From Saprospirales bacterium (lineage in GTDB: Bacteria; Bacteroidota; Bacteroidia; Chitinophagales; Saprospiraceae): DNA of 32,410 nt. Shown here piece by piece: positions 17,370 to 25,258 of the stretch. The notes under the pieces are model-generated. The model ran no database searches. It was not told where the DNA came from and worked only from the letters and a program-made list of their open reading frames with translations. The translations under genes and the position numbers were made by a program. Where the stretch lies: positions 1 to 32,410 of the forward strand of contig REEO01000014.1 in assembly GCA_007695035.1 (NCBI GenBank), read 5' to 3'. The number at the start of each line of letters is the position of its first letter. Within the stretch, counting starts at the first letter, position 1.

Positions 17370-18245
17370 ATGAACACGAAAAGTATTTTGTACTTCCATC
17401 CAGGAGAGCGAAAATCCGTGCTTATCCTATTCGGTTTGACTGTGCTGTTCTGCTTGTCGGAAAACCGTTTGGTCAAATGGCTGTCCCCGAAACCCACCTT
17501 TGAAATTCTCACCATGGGAGTAAAAGAAAATCATTTATCAGGATGCTACGAGGCCAATTTGCTCACCAGAAAGGAGCTAATCAACTTTGGTCTCGACAGT
17601 GCTCTGGCCGGTCGATGGATAAATTACAGGAACACCATTGGTGGTTTTGAAAAAATGGAGCAGGTCAGGCAGGTTTTCAGGATGCCGGAGAGACTGGCAG
17701 ACCAAATGGAGCCCATTCTTCAGTTTGAGGAGCCATTGCCGGAAAGCCGTGAAAAACCAACCTCCAACTTTCAATCCGGTATGCGCGCGGTTCAAGCTTC
17801 AGTACCTGCTGAGAACACCAAAGAAAAGCACCAGGCAAAACCAGCCCGGACCCGCGCACCGATAAAACCTTTTTGTCTCAATACTGCAGATGAAGAGACA
17901 CTTCGTCAAATCAGAGGAATAGGAGAAGTATTTGCTTCGAGGATAATTCGCTTTCGGGAATTGCTGGGAGGTTACCACTCTGTGGAACAAGTAAAAGAGG
18001 TTTTTGGAATGGAGCCGGATTTGGTGGACAGAAATGCAGAAAAATTTCTGATTGACAGCAGCCGGGTGGTGAAAATAGATTGGCAATCGGCAGAATTTAG
18101 AGAGGTACTATCCCACCCCTATCTGGATTACGATGATGTAGTTTGCATTTTCCAATTGCGCAGGGAGGGTACAACTGATGTCACGGAGCTCAAACAATGC
18201 TTTGATGCGGAGCTTTGGAACAAGCTATCGCCCTATTTGCAGTGA
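17370..18245 (+). CDS. Membrane-anchored protein with three helix-hairpin-helix repeats (ComEA-like)
   Basis: 291 residues from the ATG at 17370; the in-frame TTG at 17364 overlaps the comEC stop and is unlikely to be the start. There is one membrane segment near residues 16-31 (SVLILFGLTVLFCL). After a linker come three HhH-type repeats: EANLLTRKELINFGLDSALA..YRNTIGGF (about 55-110), CLNTADEETLRQIRGIGEVFASRIIRFRELLGGY (about 170-230, the canonical one with GIGEVFASRI), and a degenerate KIDWQSAEFREVLSHPYLDYDDV (about 233-290). A Pro/Lys-rich linker separates repeats one and two. HhH repeats bind DNA backbone. With comEC 2 nt upstream, a DNA-receptor role in uptake, like ComEA, is likely. The anchor is at the N-terminus. 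Confidence 0.85.
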   Translation: MNTKSILYFHPGERKSVLILFGLTVLFCLSENRLVKWLSPKPTFEILTMGVKENHLSGCYEANLLTRKELINFGLDSALAGRWINYRNTIGGFEKMEQVRQVFRMPERLADQMEPILQFEEPLPESREKPTSNFQSGMRAVQASVPAENTKEKHQAKPARTRAPIKPFCLNTADEETLRQIRGIGEVFASRIIRFRELLGGYHSVEQVKEVFGMEPDLVDRNAEKFLIDSSRVVKIDWQSAEFREVLSHPYLDYDDVVCIFQLRREGTTDVTELKQCFDAELWNKLSPYLQ

Positions 18246-18290
18246 CCTCCATGATATTATACCGCCACGGAAAAGGCAATCCTATTCAGA

Positions 18291-19307
18291 TTACTGACTT
18301 TCAGCCGGGATATTGGGAGCGTATCGCTGGACAAATTCCGCCATCTCATCAATCATTGCCGGTGAGCCCATTATCACGCTGGAGCGCTGATGGAGTTCTT
18401 CAGGAATCATTTCGAGAATGCGGTCGAGTTTGACATTGATTGCCTTGCCCCCTGCCTGCTCGACAATGTAGGCCAGTGGATTGCATTCATAGAGCAACCG
18501 CAGTTTTCCCTTGGGGTATTTTCGCGTATTGGGATACAGAAACACACCGCCCTGGAATAGAATCCGGTGAATATCCGCTACCATTGTACCAATGTATCGC
18601 AGCCTGAGGTTGAGGTCTGAACAATAATCAATATACCTTCTCATCTCGAGGTCGAATTTGAGGTAATATCCCTGATTGACGGAGTAATAGGGTCCCTCGT
18701 TGGGAATTTTTATATCTCGGTGAGAAAGGCAAAATTCTCCAATGGATGGATCCAGTGTAAAACCATTTACTCCGTGCCCTGTAGAATAAACCAGAATAGT
18801 AGATGTGCCGTAAATGACGTATCCGGCAGCAACCAGATCAAGACCGGGCTGAAGAAAATCTCTCTCCTCTACTTCCTGGTCATCAGGGGTCAACCTCCTG
18901 TAAATCCCAAAAATGGTTCCCACGCTGACGTTTACATCAATATTGGAAGAGCCGTCCAGGGGATCGACCACAACTACATATTTGCCCTGTTTCTCATTAC
19001 GGGGAGGAAACTTAACAAAATCCTCGAGTTCTTCCGAAGCCAGTCCCGCACATTCCCCACTGGTTTTCAGAAAGTCGATAAGGCGCTCGTTGGCATATAT
19101 GTCCAATTTGGCGACTTGTTCGCCCGATGCGTTCTCCTCCTGATACTTCCCAAGAATATTAATGAGACCGGCTTTATTAACTTCGCGGTTGACGATTTTG
19201 GCAGCCAATCCAATGTCGCGCAATAGACCTGTCAGTTCGCCGGTTGCGGTACTATGACTCTTTTGTCGCTTTATAATAAATTCATCGAGGGTTTCAATTC
19301 TGTGCAT
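18291..19307 (-). CDS. fbp: Fructose-1,6-bisphosphatase, class I
   Basis: Removes the 1-phosphate from fructose 1,6-bisphosphate in gluconeogenesis; Mg-dependent. 338 residues from the ATG at 19307. The frame extends to another ATG at 19358, but a TATCTTTG -7 box lies between the two and the shorter form has the usual family length (about 335). Class I motifs are visible: metal site residues in ASEELEDFV (Glu-Glu) and VDPLDGSSNID, then SVGTIFGIYRR, substrate-binding NLRLRYIGTMVADIHRILFQ and GGVFLYP, LRLLYECNPLAYIVEQAGG, and the C-terminal VIMGSPAMI. It is convergent with the comEC operon (45 nt between stops) and divergent from the ABC transporter gene. Confidence 0.97.
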   Translation of the reverse strand: MHRIETLDEFIIKRQKSHSTATGELTGLLRDIGLAAKIVNREVNKAGLINILGKYQEENASGEQVAKLDIYANERLIDFLKTSGECAGLASEELEDFVKFPPRNEKQGKYVVVVDPLDGSSNIDVNVSVGTIFGIYRRLTPDDQEVEERDFLQPGLDLVAAGYVIYGTSTILVYSTGHGVNGFTLDPSIGEFCLSHRDIKIPNEGPYYSVNQGYYLKFDLEMRRYIDYCSDLNLRLRYIGTMVADIHRILFQGGVFLYPNTRKYPKGKLRLLYECNPLAYIVEQAGGKAINVKLDRILEMIPEELHQRSSVIMGSPAMIDEMAEFVQRYAPNIPAESQ

Positions 19308-19335
19308 ATTGTGGCTTTTCAGTTTATTCAGATTA

Positions 19336-19343
19336 CAAAGATA
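19336..19343 (-). promoter_or_regulatory. -7 box of fbp
   Basis: On the minus strand TATCTTTG matches the TAnnTTTG consensus perfectly and lies 28 nt before the ATG at 19307. It supports that start over the upstream ATG at 19358. Confidence 0.5.
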
Positions 19344-19545
19344 GGGCTTTTTTTGCATGTGTTAATACAAACTACCGGTTTTCGCTAATGCGTCTAATTA
19401 TTGATTGAAGTTTTATGGAAATCGAGATTGCCGGAGAAAAATGGTTCTGGAAACAAAATCCGGTAAAACATTACCAGGGATAAAGGGTTATAATTGCTGT
19501 TTTTTCAACAAATCCGATTACCGGACACAAAATGCTCCCTGTCAC

Positions 19546-21330
19546 TTGAAACATCTTTTTACATTAAACAGGTTCCTCGTCAAATACAAATGGAAGTTGC
19601 TTTTGGGGCTTTTGTTTGTATCCCTGTCCAATTATTTCAGGGTGCTACAGCCCCAAATGGTCCGGGAAGCCCTCGACCTGGTGCTGGAAAACATTCGGGT
19701 TTTCAATCTTTTGGAAGGATCAGACGCCAGAGAAAGCCTTTATGGAGAAATTGCCATGGTAGTGCTGTTTTTTGGTGGATTGGTGTTGATACTCGCACTG
19801 ATCATGGGTACTTTTATGTACTTCATGAGGCAGACCATTATTGTGGCGTCCCGTCTTATTGAGTACGACCTGAGAAAGGAAATGTACGACAAGTATCAAT
19901 CGCTGGATCAGACTTTTTTCCGAAAAAATAAAACCGGGGATTTGATGGCCCGCATCACTGAGGATGTAAACAAAGTGAGGAACTACCTCGGCCCTGCCAT
20001 CCTTTACTTCCTCAATCTCGTCAGTTTGTTTGTCATCGTTATTTTGGCCATGTTGTCGGTGAGTCCCAAGCTCACTCTTTATGTTCTGCTTCCACTCCCC
20101 GTGTTGTCCTTTTCAATATACTACGTCAGCAATATCATCAACAGAAAAAGCGAGCAAATTCAACGACAGTTGTCCCACCTCAACAGTGTGGCCCAGGAGG
20201 TCTATTCCGGGATCCGGGTTTTGAAGTCCTATGTGCGAGAGAAGTTTATGGGCGATTACTTTTTGGCTCAGAGCAACAAATTCAAGGAAAAATCCCTGAG
20301 TCTTGCCCGGGTCGATGCCCTTTTTTCACCCTTGATGATTTTGCTCATTGGGGCGAGTACCATCATTACCATTTACGTGGGAGGGATTTTTATGATTGAG
20401 GGCGACCTGACGCCGGGAAACATCGCCGAGTTTGTACTCTATGTCAACATGCTCACCTGGCCGGTTACTGCCATAGGCTGGATCGCATCCATTGTCCAGC
20501 AAGCTGAGGCCTCTATGGAGCGCATCAATCAATTTATGGACACTCCCGAGGGCATTGACAATACACCAAAGGTTGGCAAAATCCCCGAGGGAGCAATAGA
20601 ATTTCACAATGTGAGTCTTGTGTATCCTGACACGGGTATAAAGGCGGTAAAAAATGTGGATTTCTTTGTCAAAAAAGGTGAAAAACTGGGCATAGTTGGC
20701 AGGACGGGGTCGGGAAAAACATCCCTGATAGACTTAATTGTGCGCACATTTGATCCCACAGGGGGAAAAATTGCGATTGGAGACACCGATCTGAGGGACT
20801 ACGACCTACTCACCCTGAGATCTAACATTGCCTACGTTCAGCAAGACGTTTTCCTTTTTTCAGATTCCATAGAGCACAACATTATGTTTGGCAGGCCAGA
20901 TACAGATTTTGAGGAAGTGGAAAAGTACGCTAAGCTGGCAGCCATTTACGATGATATACAGGAACTAGAGGAGGGGTTTAAAACGCTTACCGGTGAGCGT
21001 GGGGTCACCCTTTCTGGCGGGCAAAAACAGCGTATTTCCATTGCCAGAGCGCTAATAAGAAAACCCGAAATAATACTTCTTGACGATTGTCTTTCAGCTG
21101 TAGATACACAAACAGAGCAGCAGATTATTCACCATCTAAAAACCGAGCTGAGAGACAAAACTACCATCATGGTGACTCATCGATTGGATGCGTTACAGGA
21201 TTTTGACCGAATCCTGGTACTGGACGATGGGGAAATCATAGAAAGTGGCACACATGAAAATCTTATAGAACAAGAGGGCGCATACTTCGAAATGTACGAG
21301 CGACAGAAACTAGATGAGGTAGAAGGTTAA
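19546..21330 (+). CDS. Half-size ABC exporter (MdlA/YheI-like)
   Basis: ABC exporter half, TM domain then nucleotide-binding domain, 594 residues if it starts at the TTG at 19546 (MKHLFTLNRFLVKYKWKLLL). The frame is open back to 19405, with an ATG at 19441, but the extra 35-47 residues (Cys- and Arg-rich) do not look like a transporter N-terminus, so the TTG start is preferred. Six TM helices span about 20-310. NBD: Walker A GRTGSGKTS, Q-loop YVQQDVFLFS, signature LSGGQKQRISIARAL, Walker B ILLDD, H-loop VTHRLD. The catalytic position after Walker B is Asp rather than Glu (LLDDCLSAVD), as in one half of the heterodimeric exporters MdlA/B and YheI/H. No partner half lies nearby. The substrate is unknown. 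Confidence 0.9.
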   Translation: MKHLFTLNRFLVKYKWKLLLGLLFVSLSNYFRVLQPQMVREALDLVLENIRVFNLLEGSDARESLYGEIAMVVLFFGGLVLILALIMGTFMYFMRQTIIVASRLIEYDLRKEMYDKYQSLDQTFFRKNKTGDLMARITEDVNKVRNYLGPAILYFLNLVSLFVIVILAMLSVSPKLTLYVLLPLPVLSFSIYYVSNIINRKSEQIQRQLSHLNSVAQEVYSGIRVLKSYVREKFMGDYFLAQSNKFKEKSLSLARVDALFSPLMILLIGASTIITIYVGGIFMIEGDLTPGNIAEFVLYVNMLTWPVTAIGWIASIVQQAEASMERINQFMDTPEGIDNTPKVGKIPEGAIEFHNVSLVYPDTGIKAVKNVDFFVKKGEKLGIVGRTGSGKTSLIDLIVRTFDPTGGKIAIGDTDLRDYDLLTLRSNIAYVQQDVFLFSDSIEHNIMFGRPDTDFEEVEKYAKLAAIYDDIQELEEGFKTLTGERGVTLSGGQKQRISIARALIRKPEIILLDDCLSAVDTQTEQQIIHHLKTELRDKTTIMVTHRLDALQDFDRILVLDDGEIIESGTHENLIEQEGAYFEMYERQKLDEVEG

Positions 21331-21412
21331 ATTCTTCAAAAGAAGGATTACTCCCACAGCCCTTTACCATAGCGCATTCCAGCATTTTACCCACTCTTCT
21401 AAGTGTGTATAA

Positions 21413-21426
21413 ACGTTTACAAACGT
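21413..21426 (+). promoter_or_regulatory. Perfect dyad upstream of ssb
   Basis: ACGTTT-AC-AAACGT is a perfect inverted repeat with a 2-nt centre, 101 nt before the ssb ATG, in an otherwise unremarkable leader. Its size is that of a dimeric repressor or activator site. A TTTG at 21461-21464 (GATATTTG) may be part of a weak -7 box. The protein that binds is unknown. Confidence 0.35.
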
Positions 21427-21527
21427 ATGTTCTACGGCTAGAGCGAAAGAGCAGGTTGATATTTGCACTGTCAATTCAATGGAACTGACTTTTACTAATT
21501 TATTCATCAATTTAAAACTTTTTCGCT

Positions 21528-21887
21528 ATGACACGAGTAAGCAATTCTGTTCAATTAATCGGCAACCTGGGTGCCGACCCCGAAGTAAAGGTATTCGACA
21601 ACGGCAATACCCTCTGCAGGCTTTCTGTTGCGGTCAATGAGTACTTTAAAGACCGCGAGGGAAACAATCAGAAAAGGACCAACTGGATGAGGGTCGCAGC
21701 CTGGGGCAAGACGGCCGAGCAAATGGTAAGCATTCTGTCAAGAGGCAGCCGCGTAGCCATCAATGGAAAGCTCATCAACCGCCAGTATGACGGCAAGGAT
21801 GGGCAGCGCCGATATGTCACCGAGGTACAGGCCTACAATTTTCTCAACCTGACCAGAGCTTCGGACAAAGAAAAGTTGCCCTTTTGA
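21528..21887 (+). CDS. ssb: Short single-stranded DNA-binding protein
   Basis: OB-fold SSB that coats single-stranded DNA in replication, repair or transformation, 119 residues. It contains the family core: NSVQLIGNLGADPEVK, CRLSVAVNEYFKD, TNWMRVAAWGKTAEQM, GSRVAINGKLINRQYD, YVTEVQAYNFLNL. The Gly/Pro/acidic linker of E. coli SSB (178 residues) is missing, and the tail is KEKLPF, so a Pro-Phe tip is kept but the acidic residues that normally precede it are not. This is the short SSB type often found as a second copy. It is preceded by the dyad at 21413 and followed by a strong terminator, so it is monocistronic. Confidence 0.95.
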   Translation: MTRVSNSVQLIGNLGADPEVKVFDNGNTLCRLSVAVNEYFKDREGNNQKRTNWMRVAAWGKTAEQMVSILSRGSRVAINGKLINRQYDGKDGQRRYVTEVQAYNFLNLTRASDKEKLPF

Positions 21888-21912
21888 GAGGGGTGATTAA
21901 TCTACAGGTGTT

Positions 21913-21956
21913 TGCAGTTGGGTAGCCGGTAAGACGGTTTCCCAACTGCATTTTTT
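21913..21956 (+). terminator. Intrinsic terminator of ssb
   Basis: TGCAGTTGGG pairs perfectly with CCCAACTGCA (21913-21922 with 21941-21950). The inner part extends the stem through AGCCG/CGGTT with one mismatch around a GTAAGA loop, and six T follow directly. It lies 25 nt after the ssb stop. Confidence 0.92.
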
Positions 21957-22000
21957 ACCCTTCGCACCAAACTTGTGCGATCATTATCCTCGAGAAGGGA

Positions 22001-24163
22001 TTATTTATTCGGTTTAAAGGTGAATTCCTTTTCGAAGCTGCAGGCCTTTTCGGTTTCCATAATTATTTGGAAATCGTATTCTTTGAGCCTTGGTAGAGTG
22101 AGTTTAAATATTGGTTTGTCGCTCTCGATCAACTCGCCATCACCGTATTTCAATCGGTACCTGGGAGTTCCGGCATATCGACCTTCAGGAAAAGCCTGAA
22201 TGACCAGTTCAACACTGTCCCTGGTTCTGTCGGTTATGGATTTTTCTAGATTCCAGATCAGGTAGGGGTCTACCACATATAGGTCCTGCTCAAAATACTC
22301 GGGGCAATTTTGTGCCTCCATATTTCTGGGAACAAGTCTGACCTGAGCCTCACCAAAGCGAATAAATCGCAGTTCGGGATTTAACCCAACCCTCGACCCT
22401 ATCATCGTACCGCCTTGAAAAAACTGCCACTGAAAACCAGAAGCTAAATCTTTAAATGGAGGGGGATCGACCTGCACGGTGGGTCCGCAAACTGAATCTG
22501 GAAGGAACTCTGTATCCGGGTCCAGGATGTTGACATGATAAGTGAATTTGCCCACACAATTATCTGAGGTTACGGTTGCTATAAATGTAGTAAAAGTATC
22601 CGGGTTTACGGTAATGATATGCTCTTCAGAAGATCCCACAATAACATCTTCCGGTTCCCATCTGACATCAAAATCCCGGTTACGGGGGTCGTAATGTTCA
22701 TTCAACTCCAATTCCCCACCACAAGTATAATATTCTACCTCAAATTCATTGTTAAAAATAGCACCGGTAGCCACCCTCATATAATCAACATCGGCACAAA
22801 CATCTCTGTTATTGACAAAGGGTTTGATGTAAATTTCCTCCGGCAACGGGAGGGTCACACTGGTGCTGGTATCGTAAACCCGGGCGTACTGATGATCGAA
22901 CCAAATCACCATTTCAAAGTCCAATTCACCCAGTGGGATACCCCTACTTTTGGCTGTCAGAGAAAGCCTGATATCATCTTTTGTACAATCTGTCCAATCC
23001 AGGTCGTAGTAAATCCCAACCTCATCATCCCTTATCACAATGTTTTGTTGAACTGTGTCATGACAGTGTTCACCTGGGCCGTAAGCTATCCTGGTAATGC
23101 TGTACTCTCCCGGTCCGGGTATTAAAAAGTCGGGCCGGTCAGCCAGGGATGTCTGAATGGGATCATCCATATCTCTGAGTATCCAACGGCTTTCTTTAAA
23201 TACTTCGCTTATCCCGGAAATATTTATCAGTGTATCCAAACAGTAGAAATCTTCTACTACAAAATCCGCCTCTGCTCCATCGCAGCCATCCACATGCATG
23301 TAAAAATCCCTGAAAATCTTCCCGGCCAAATCCTCACCTATGTAAAAACTGGCTGCTACACCTATGAGATATACACCGCGTTTATCGGGAACGCCTGTGA
23401 TTCTTCCGGTCTTTGGATCTATCCTCAGAGGGGCGGCTCTATTACCCAACAAGTTATTTAAGGAAAATCCGTGTTCCAAACGCACCTTGCGATAGGGCAA
23501 AATGGATGTTGAATTCAAGTAAGGCAAAAAGAATTCATACCTCACGGAATCGTAGTCCTCAGCATTTATAACAGAATGGTCAAAGTCAATTGGCTCATTC
23601 AAACAAAAGTAGAACTCTTGCAATTGCCTGAAACTGGAGCTGCTCAAGCACTGACTGAGAGCAACTTCAGGTATATAGGTAGTTAAAATAGGGCCATTGG
23701 GAGTAGCCCTTCCTATATTATCTATGTGTACCTGCCTTGCGGAAAGTCTTGACGCAAGGTAATACCCACCCTCGACAAAATCCAGGTGAACGCGACCTCT
23801 GTAAACGGAGTAAGCCTTACAGGCCTTTTTTGGGACAAAATAGCAGTCACCGGGACCCGTTCCCTGATCCACCAATTCGCCTCCACCCACTTTTGTGAGT
23901 TGGACTTCCCCATTTTCACCAATATCCACTGCAGGCTCCAGATCCTTGTTTTGGAATACTTTAATAGATTTTCGAGGTGGCAGCGGGTCTCCTATTGTGA
24001 ATTTGTAACAATCCCAGAAAACTACCATTCTGATTTCAAACTCATTGTCCCCGAGACACTTAAAATTCACCTCGCCACCGATCATAACCCCACTGAAGAG
24101 TGTCAATGGATTTAGGCAAAGAACCACAATAACTATTTTGGCTAAAACACTTATTTTTTCCAT
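22001..24163 (-). CDS. Large secreted surface protein of the Bacteroidota GGE/CLG type
   Basis: 720 residues, exported: signal peptide about 1-24 (..NPLTLFS|G). The mature N-terminus GGEVNFKCLGDNEFEIRMVVFWDCYKF resembles the opening module (GGE..Y.CLG.N.YE..L..YRDC) of large Bacteroidota surface proteins with PKD-type beta domains that are annotated as gliding-motility-associated. A Put-Ig/cadherin-like repeat segment NRAAPLRIDPKTGRITGVPD follows near 245-265, with Cys-containing beta modules through the rest. The C-terminus (SFEKEFTFKPNK) shows no recognisable type IX secretion tail, although that tail is common on such proteins. A -7 box (TAATTTTG) lies 71 nt before the ATG. Convergent with ssb. 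Probably an extracellular adhesin or structural protein. Confidence 0.75.
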   Translation of the reverse strand: MEKISVLAKIVIVVLCLNPLTLFSGVMIGGEVNFKCLGDNEFEIRMVVFWDCYKFTIGDPLPPRKSIKVFQNKDLEPAVDIGENGEVQLTKVGGGELVDQGTGPGDCYFVPKKACKAYSVYRGRVHLDFVEGGYYLASRLSARQVHIDNIGRATPNGPILTTYIPEVALSQCLSSSSFRQLQEFYFCLNEPIDFDHSVINAEDYDSVRYEFFLPYLNSTSILPYRKVRLEHGFSLNNLLGNRAAPLRIDPKTGRITGVPDKRGVYLIGVAASFYIGEDLAGKIFRDFYMHVDGCDGAEADFVVEDFYCLDTLINISGISEVFKESRWILRDMDDPIQTSLADRPDFLIPGPGEYSITRIAYGPGEHCHDTVQQNIVIRDDEVGIYYDLDWTDCTKDDIRLSLTAKSRGIPLGELDFEMVIWFDHQYARVYDTSTSVTLPLPEEIYIKPFVNNRDVCADVDYMRVATGAIFNNEFEVEYYTCGGELELNEHYDPRNRDFDVRWEPEDVIVGSSEEHIITVNPDTFTTFIATVTSDNCVGKFTYHVNILDPDTEFLPDSVCGPTVQVDPPPFKDLASGFQWQFFQGGTMIGSRVGLNPELRFIRFGEAQVRLVPRNMEAQNCPEYFEQDLYVVDPYLIWNLEKSITDRTRDSVELVIQAFPEGRYAGTPRYRLKYGDGELIESDKPIFKLTLPRLKEYDFQIIMETEKACSFEKEFTFKPNK

Positions 24164-24234
24164 CTTGTATTATTAATCATGTATTTTTTCTGAATCTCAG
24201 TTCTTTCCAACGTTCATAGTTCTTGTCTTAAGGC

Positions 24235-24242
24235 CAAAATTA
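24235..24242 (-). promoter_or_regulatory. -7 box of the surface-protein gene
   Basis: On the minus strand TAATTTTG matches TAnnTTTG exactly, 71 nt before the ATG. No clear -33 TTTG. Confidence 0.4.
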
Positions 24243-24501
24243 CTAAAATTATTTTGTGCGTGGTTATGCATCTCATCCCCGGCTAGCTTTGAACCATTGA
24301 AAGTGCATTCCAGCAATAAAAAAACCAACATACTAACTTTAGCAAAGAACAATGACCGCATTATAAAATTAAGAGCCTGTCAAGGGCGATTTCGTTTGCC
24401 GAACCGGCTGGATAGGTTAAATAAGCCTTCTAAAGATGAGGCAGCATGAATTGCCTTCAGCACTTTTCGGCTTTTGATTATATGTTTTTATGGCAAATTC
24501 C
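24243..24501. other. Divergent intergenic region
   Basis: Middle of the 372-nt gap between the surface-protein gene and the DUF3276 gene, flanked by their -7 boxes. No open frame with protein-like composition and no clear hairpin were seen. Confidence 0.4.
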
Positions 24502-24509
24502 TATTTTTG
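24502..24509 (+). promoter_or_regulatory. -7 box of the DUF3276 gene
   Basis: TATTTTTG matches TAnnTTTG exactly and lies 26 nt before the ATG at 24536. A TTTG exists at 24473-24476, but the 25-nt spacing is longer than the 19-20 nt consensus. Confidence 0.5.
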
Positions 24510-24535
24510 CGACCACATAAAAAATTGTATAATCA

Positions 24536-24928
24536 ATGGCTTTTGACAAGGATAACGATCCTGTATTTACAAGGAAGATCAATGCAGGGAAGAGAAGGAC
24601 TTATTTTATCGATGTGAGAACCACCCGCGGGGGAGACTATTACCTCACGCTAACAGAGAGTACCCGGAGGTCTGATGGTGAGGGCTACAACAGACATAAA
24701 TTATTCCTCTACAAAGAGGACTTCAATAAATTTCTCGGGGGGCTTGATGAGGCAATCAAACACGTAAAAACTGAATTGATGCCCGACTATGATTATGAGG
24801 AATTCGACAAAAATTACGAAGACGAAGACCACATTGGCAATGATAACAATCCGGATTCAAGCTCAGAGTCAGACGAGGGTGAGGATAATGCCTCTGATAA
24901 AAGCAAGGAGGAGGATATGAGTTGGTGA
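24536..24928 (+). CDS. PUR-family nucleic-acid-binding protein (DUF3276)
   Basis: 130 residues. The first 85 form the compact PUR/Whirly-like domain known as DUF3276: FTRKINAGKRRTYFIDVRTT, RGGDYYLTLTESTRR, HKLFLYKEDFNKFLGGLDEA. The basic surface (KINAGKRRTYF) suits nucleic-acid binding. Residues 90-130 are a strongly acidic, disordered tail (DYDYEEFDKNYEDEDH, SSSESDEGEDNASDKSKEED). Small PUR proteins of this kind are widespread in Bacteroidota; the target is not established. It is transcribed alone from its own -7 box. Confidence 0.85.
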   Translation: MAFDKDNDPVFTRKINAGKRRTYFIDVRTTRGGDYYLTLTESTRRSDGEGYNRHKLFLYKEDFNKFLGGLDEAIKHVKTELMPDYDYEEFDKNYEDEDHIGNDNNPDSSSESDEGEDNASDKSKEEDMSW

Positions 24929-25258
24929 GGTGGAGAATAGCATTCTACTAAACATAGCTACCCCATCAACGAATTACCATTTTAATTACACCTGTCCACT
25001 CCCCTGTTTTCAGTTGAATAAATACTCATCTGAATGATGATTCGGCTTGCTCAAATGATAGCAATTCATTCCTTTTTCTGTGTGAAGATTTGTTCGCCTG
25101 CTCAAATTCCCCAGTGAATACGGAGTCAGCAGCAAAACAGAGGATAAAGTTGGATGATTTGCCACAAGCCAGCAATCGCAAAGGAAAACAACCTCCACAC
25201 ATCAATTTTTACTGCAATCACCACCAATTGATCCATAGACATAAAAAAAGGGTTGGAT
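24929..25258. other. Intergenic region, no gene seen
   Basis: The 330-nt gap between the convergent DUF3276 and topA genes. A 62-codon frame on the minus strand (25198-25010) has no protein-like features. Seven A at 25243-25249 (a T run on the topA strand) follow the topA stop by about 10 nt, but I find no stem in front of it, so no terminator is called. Confidence 0.4.

Noticed and set aside
21962-21981. Hairpin TCGCAC/GTGCGA between ssb and the surface-protein gene
   Set aside because: Six-base arms and no T run on either strand; the real terminator is the stem at 21913.
25010-25198. 62-codon minus-strand open frame between DUF3276 and topA
   Set aside because: No promoter, no ribosome site and no protein-like pattern.
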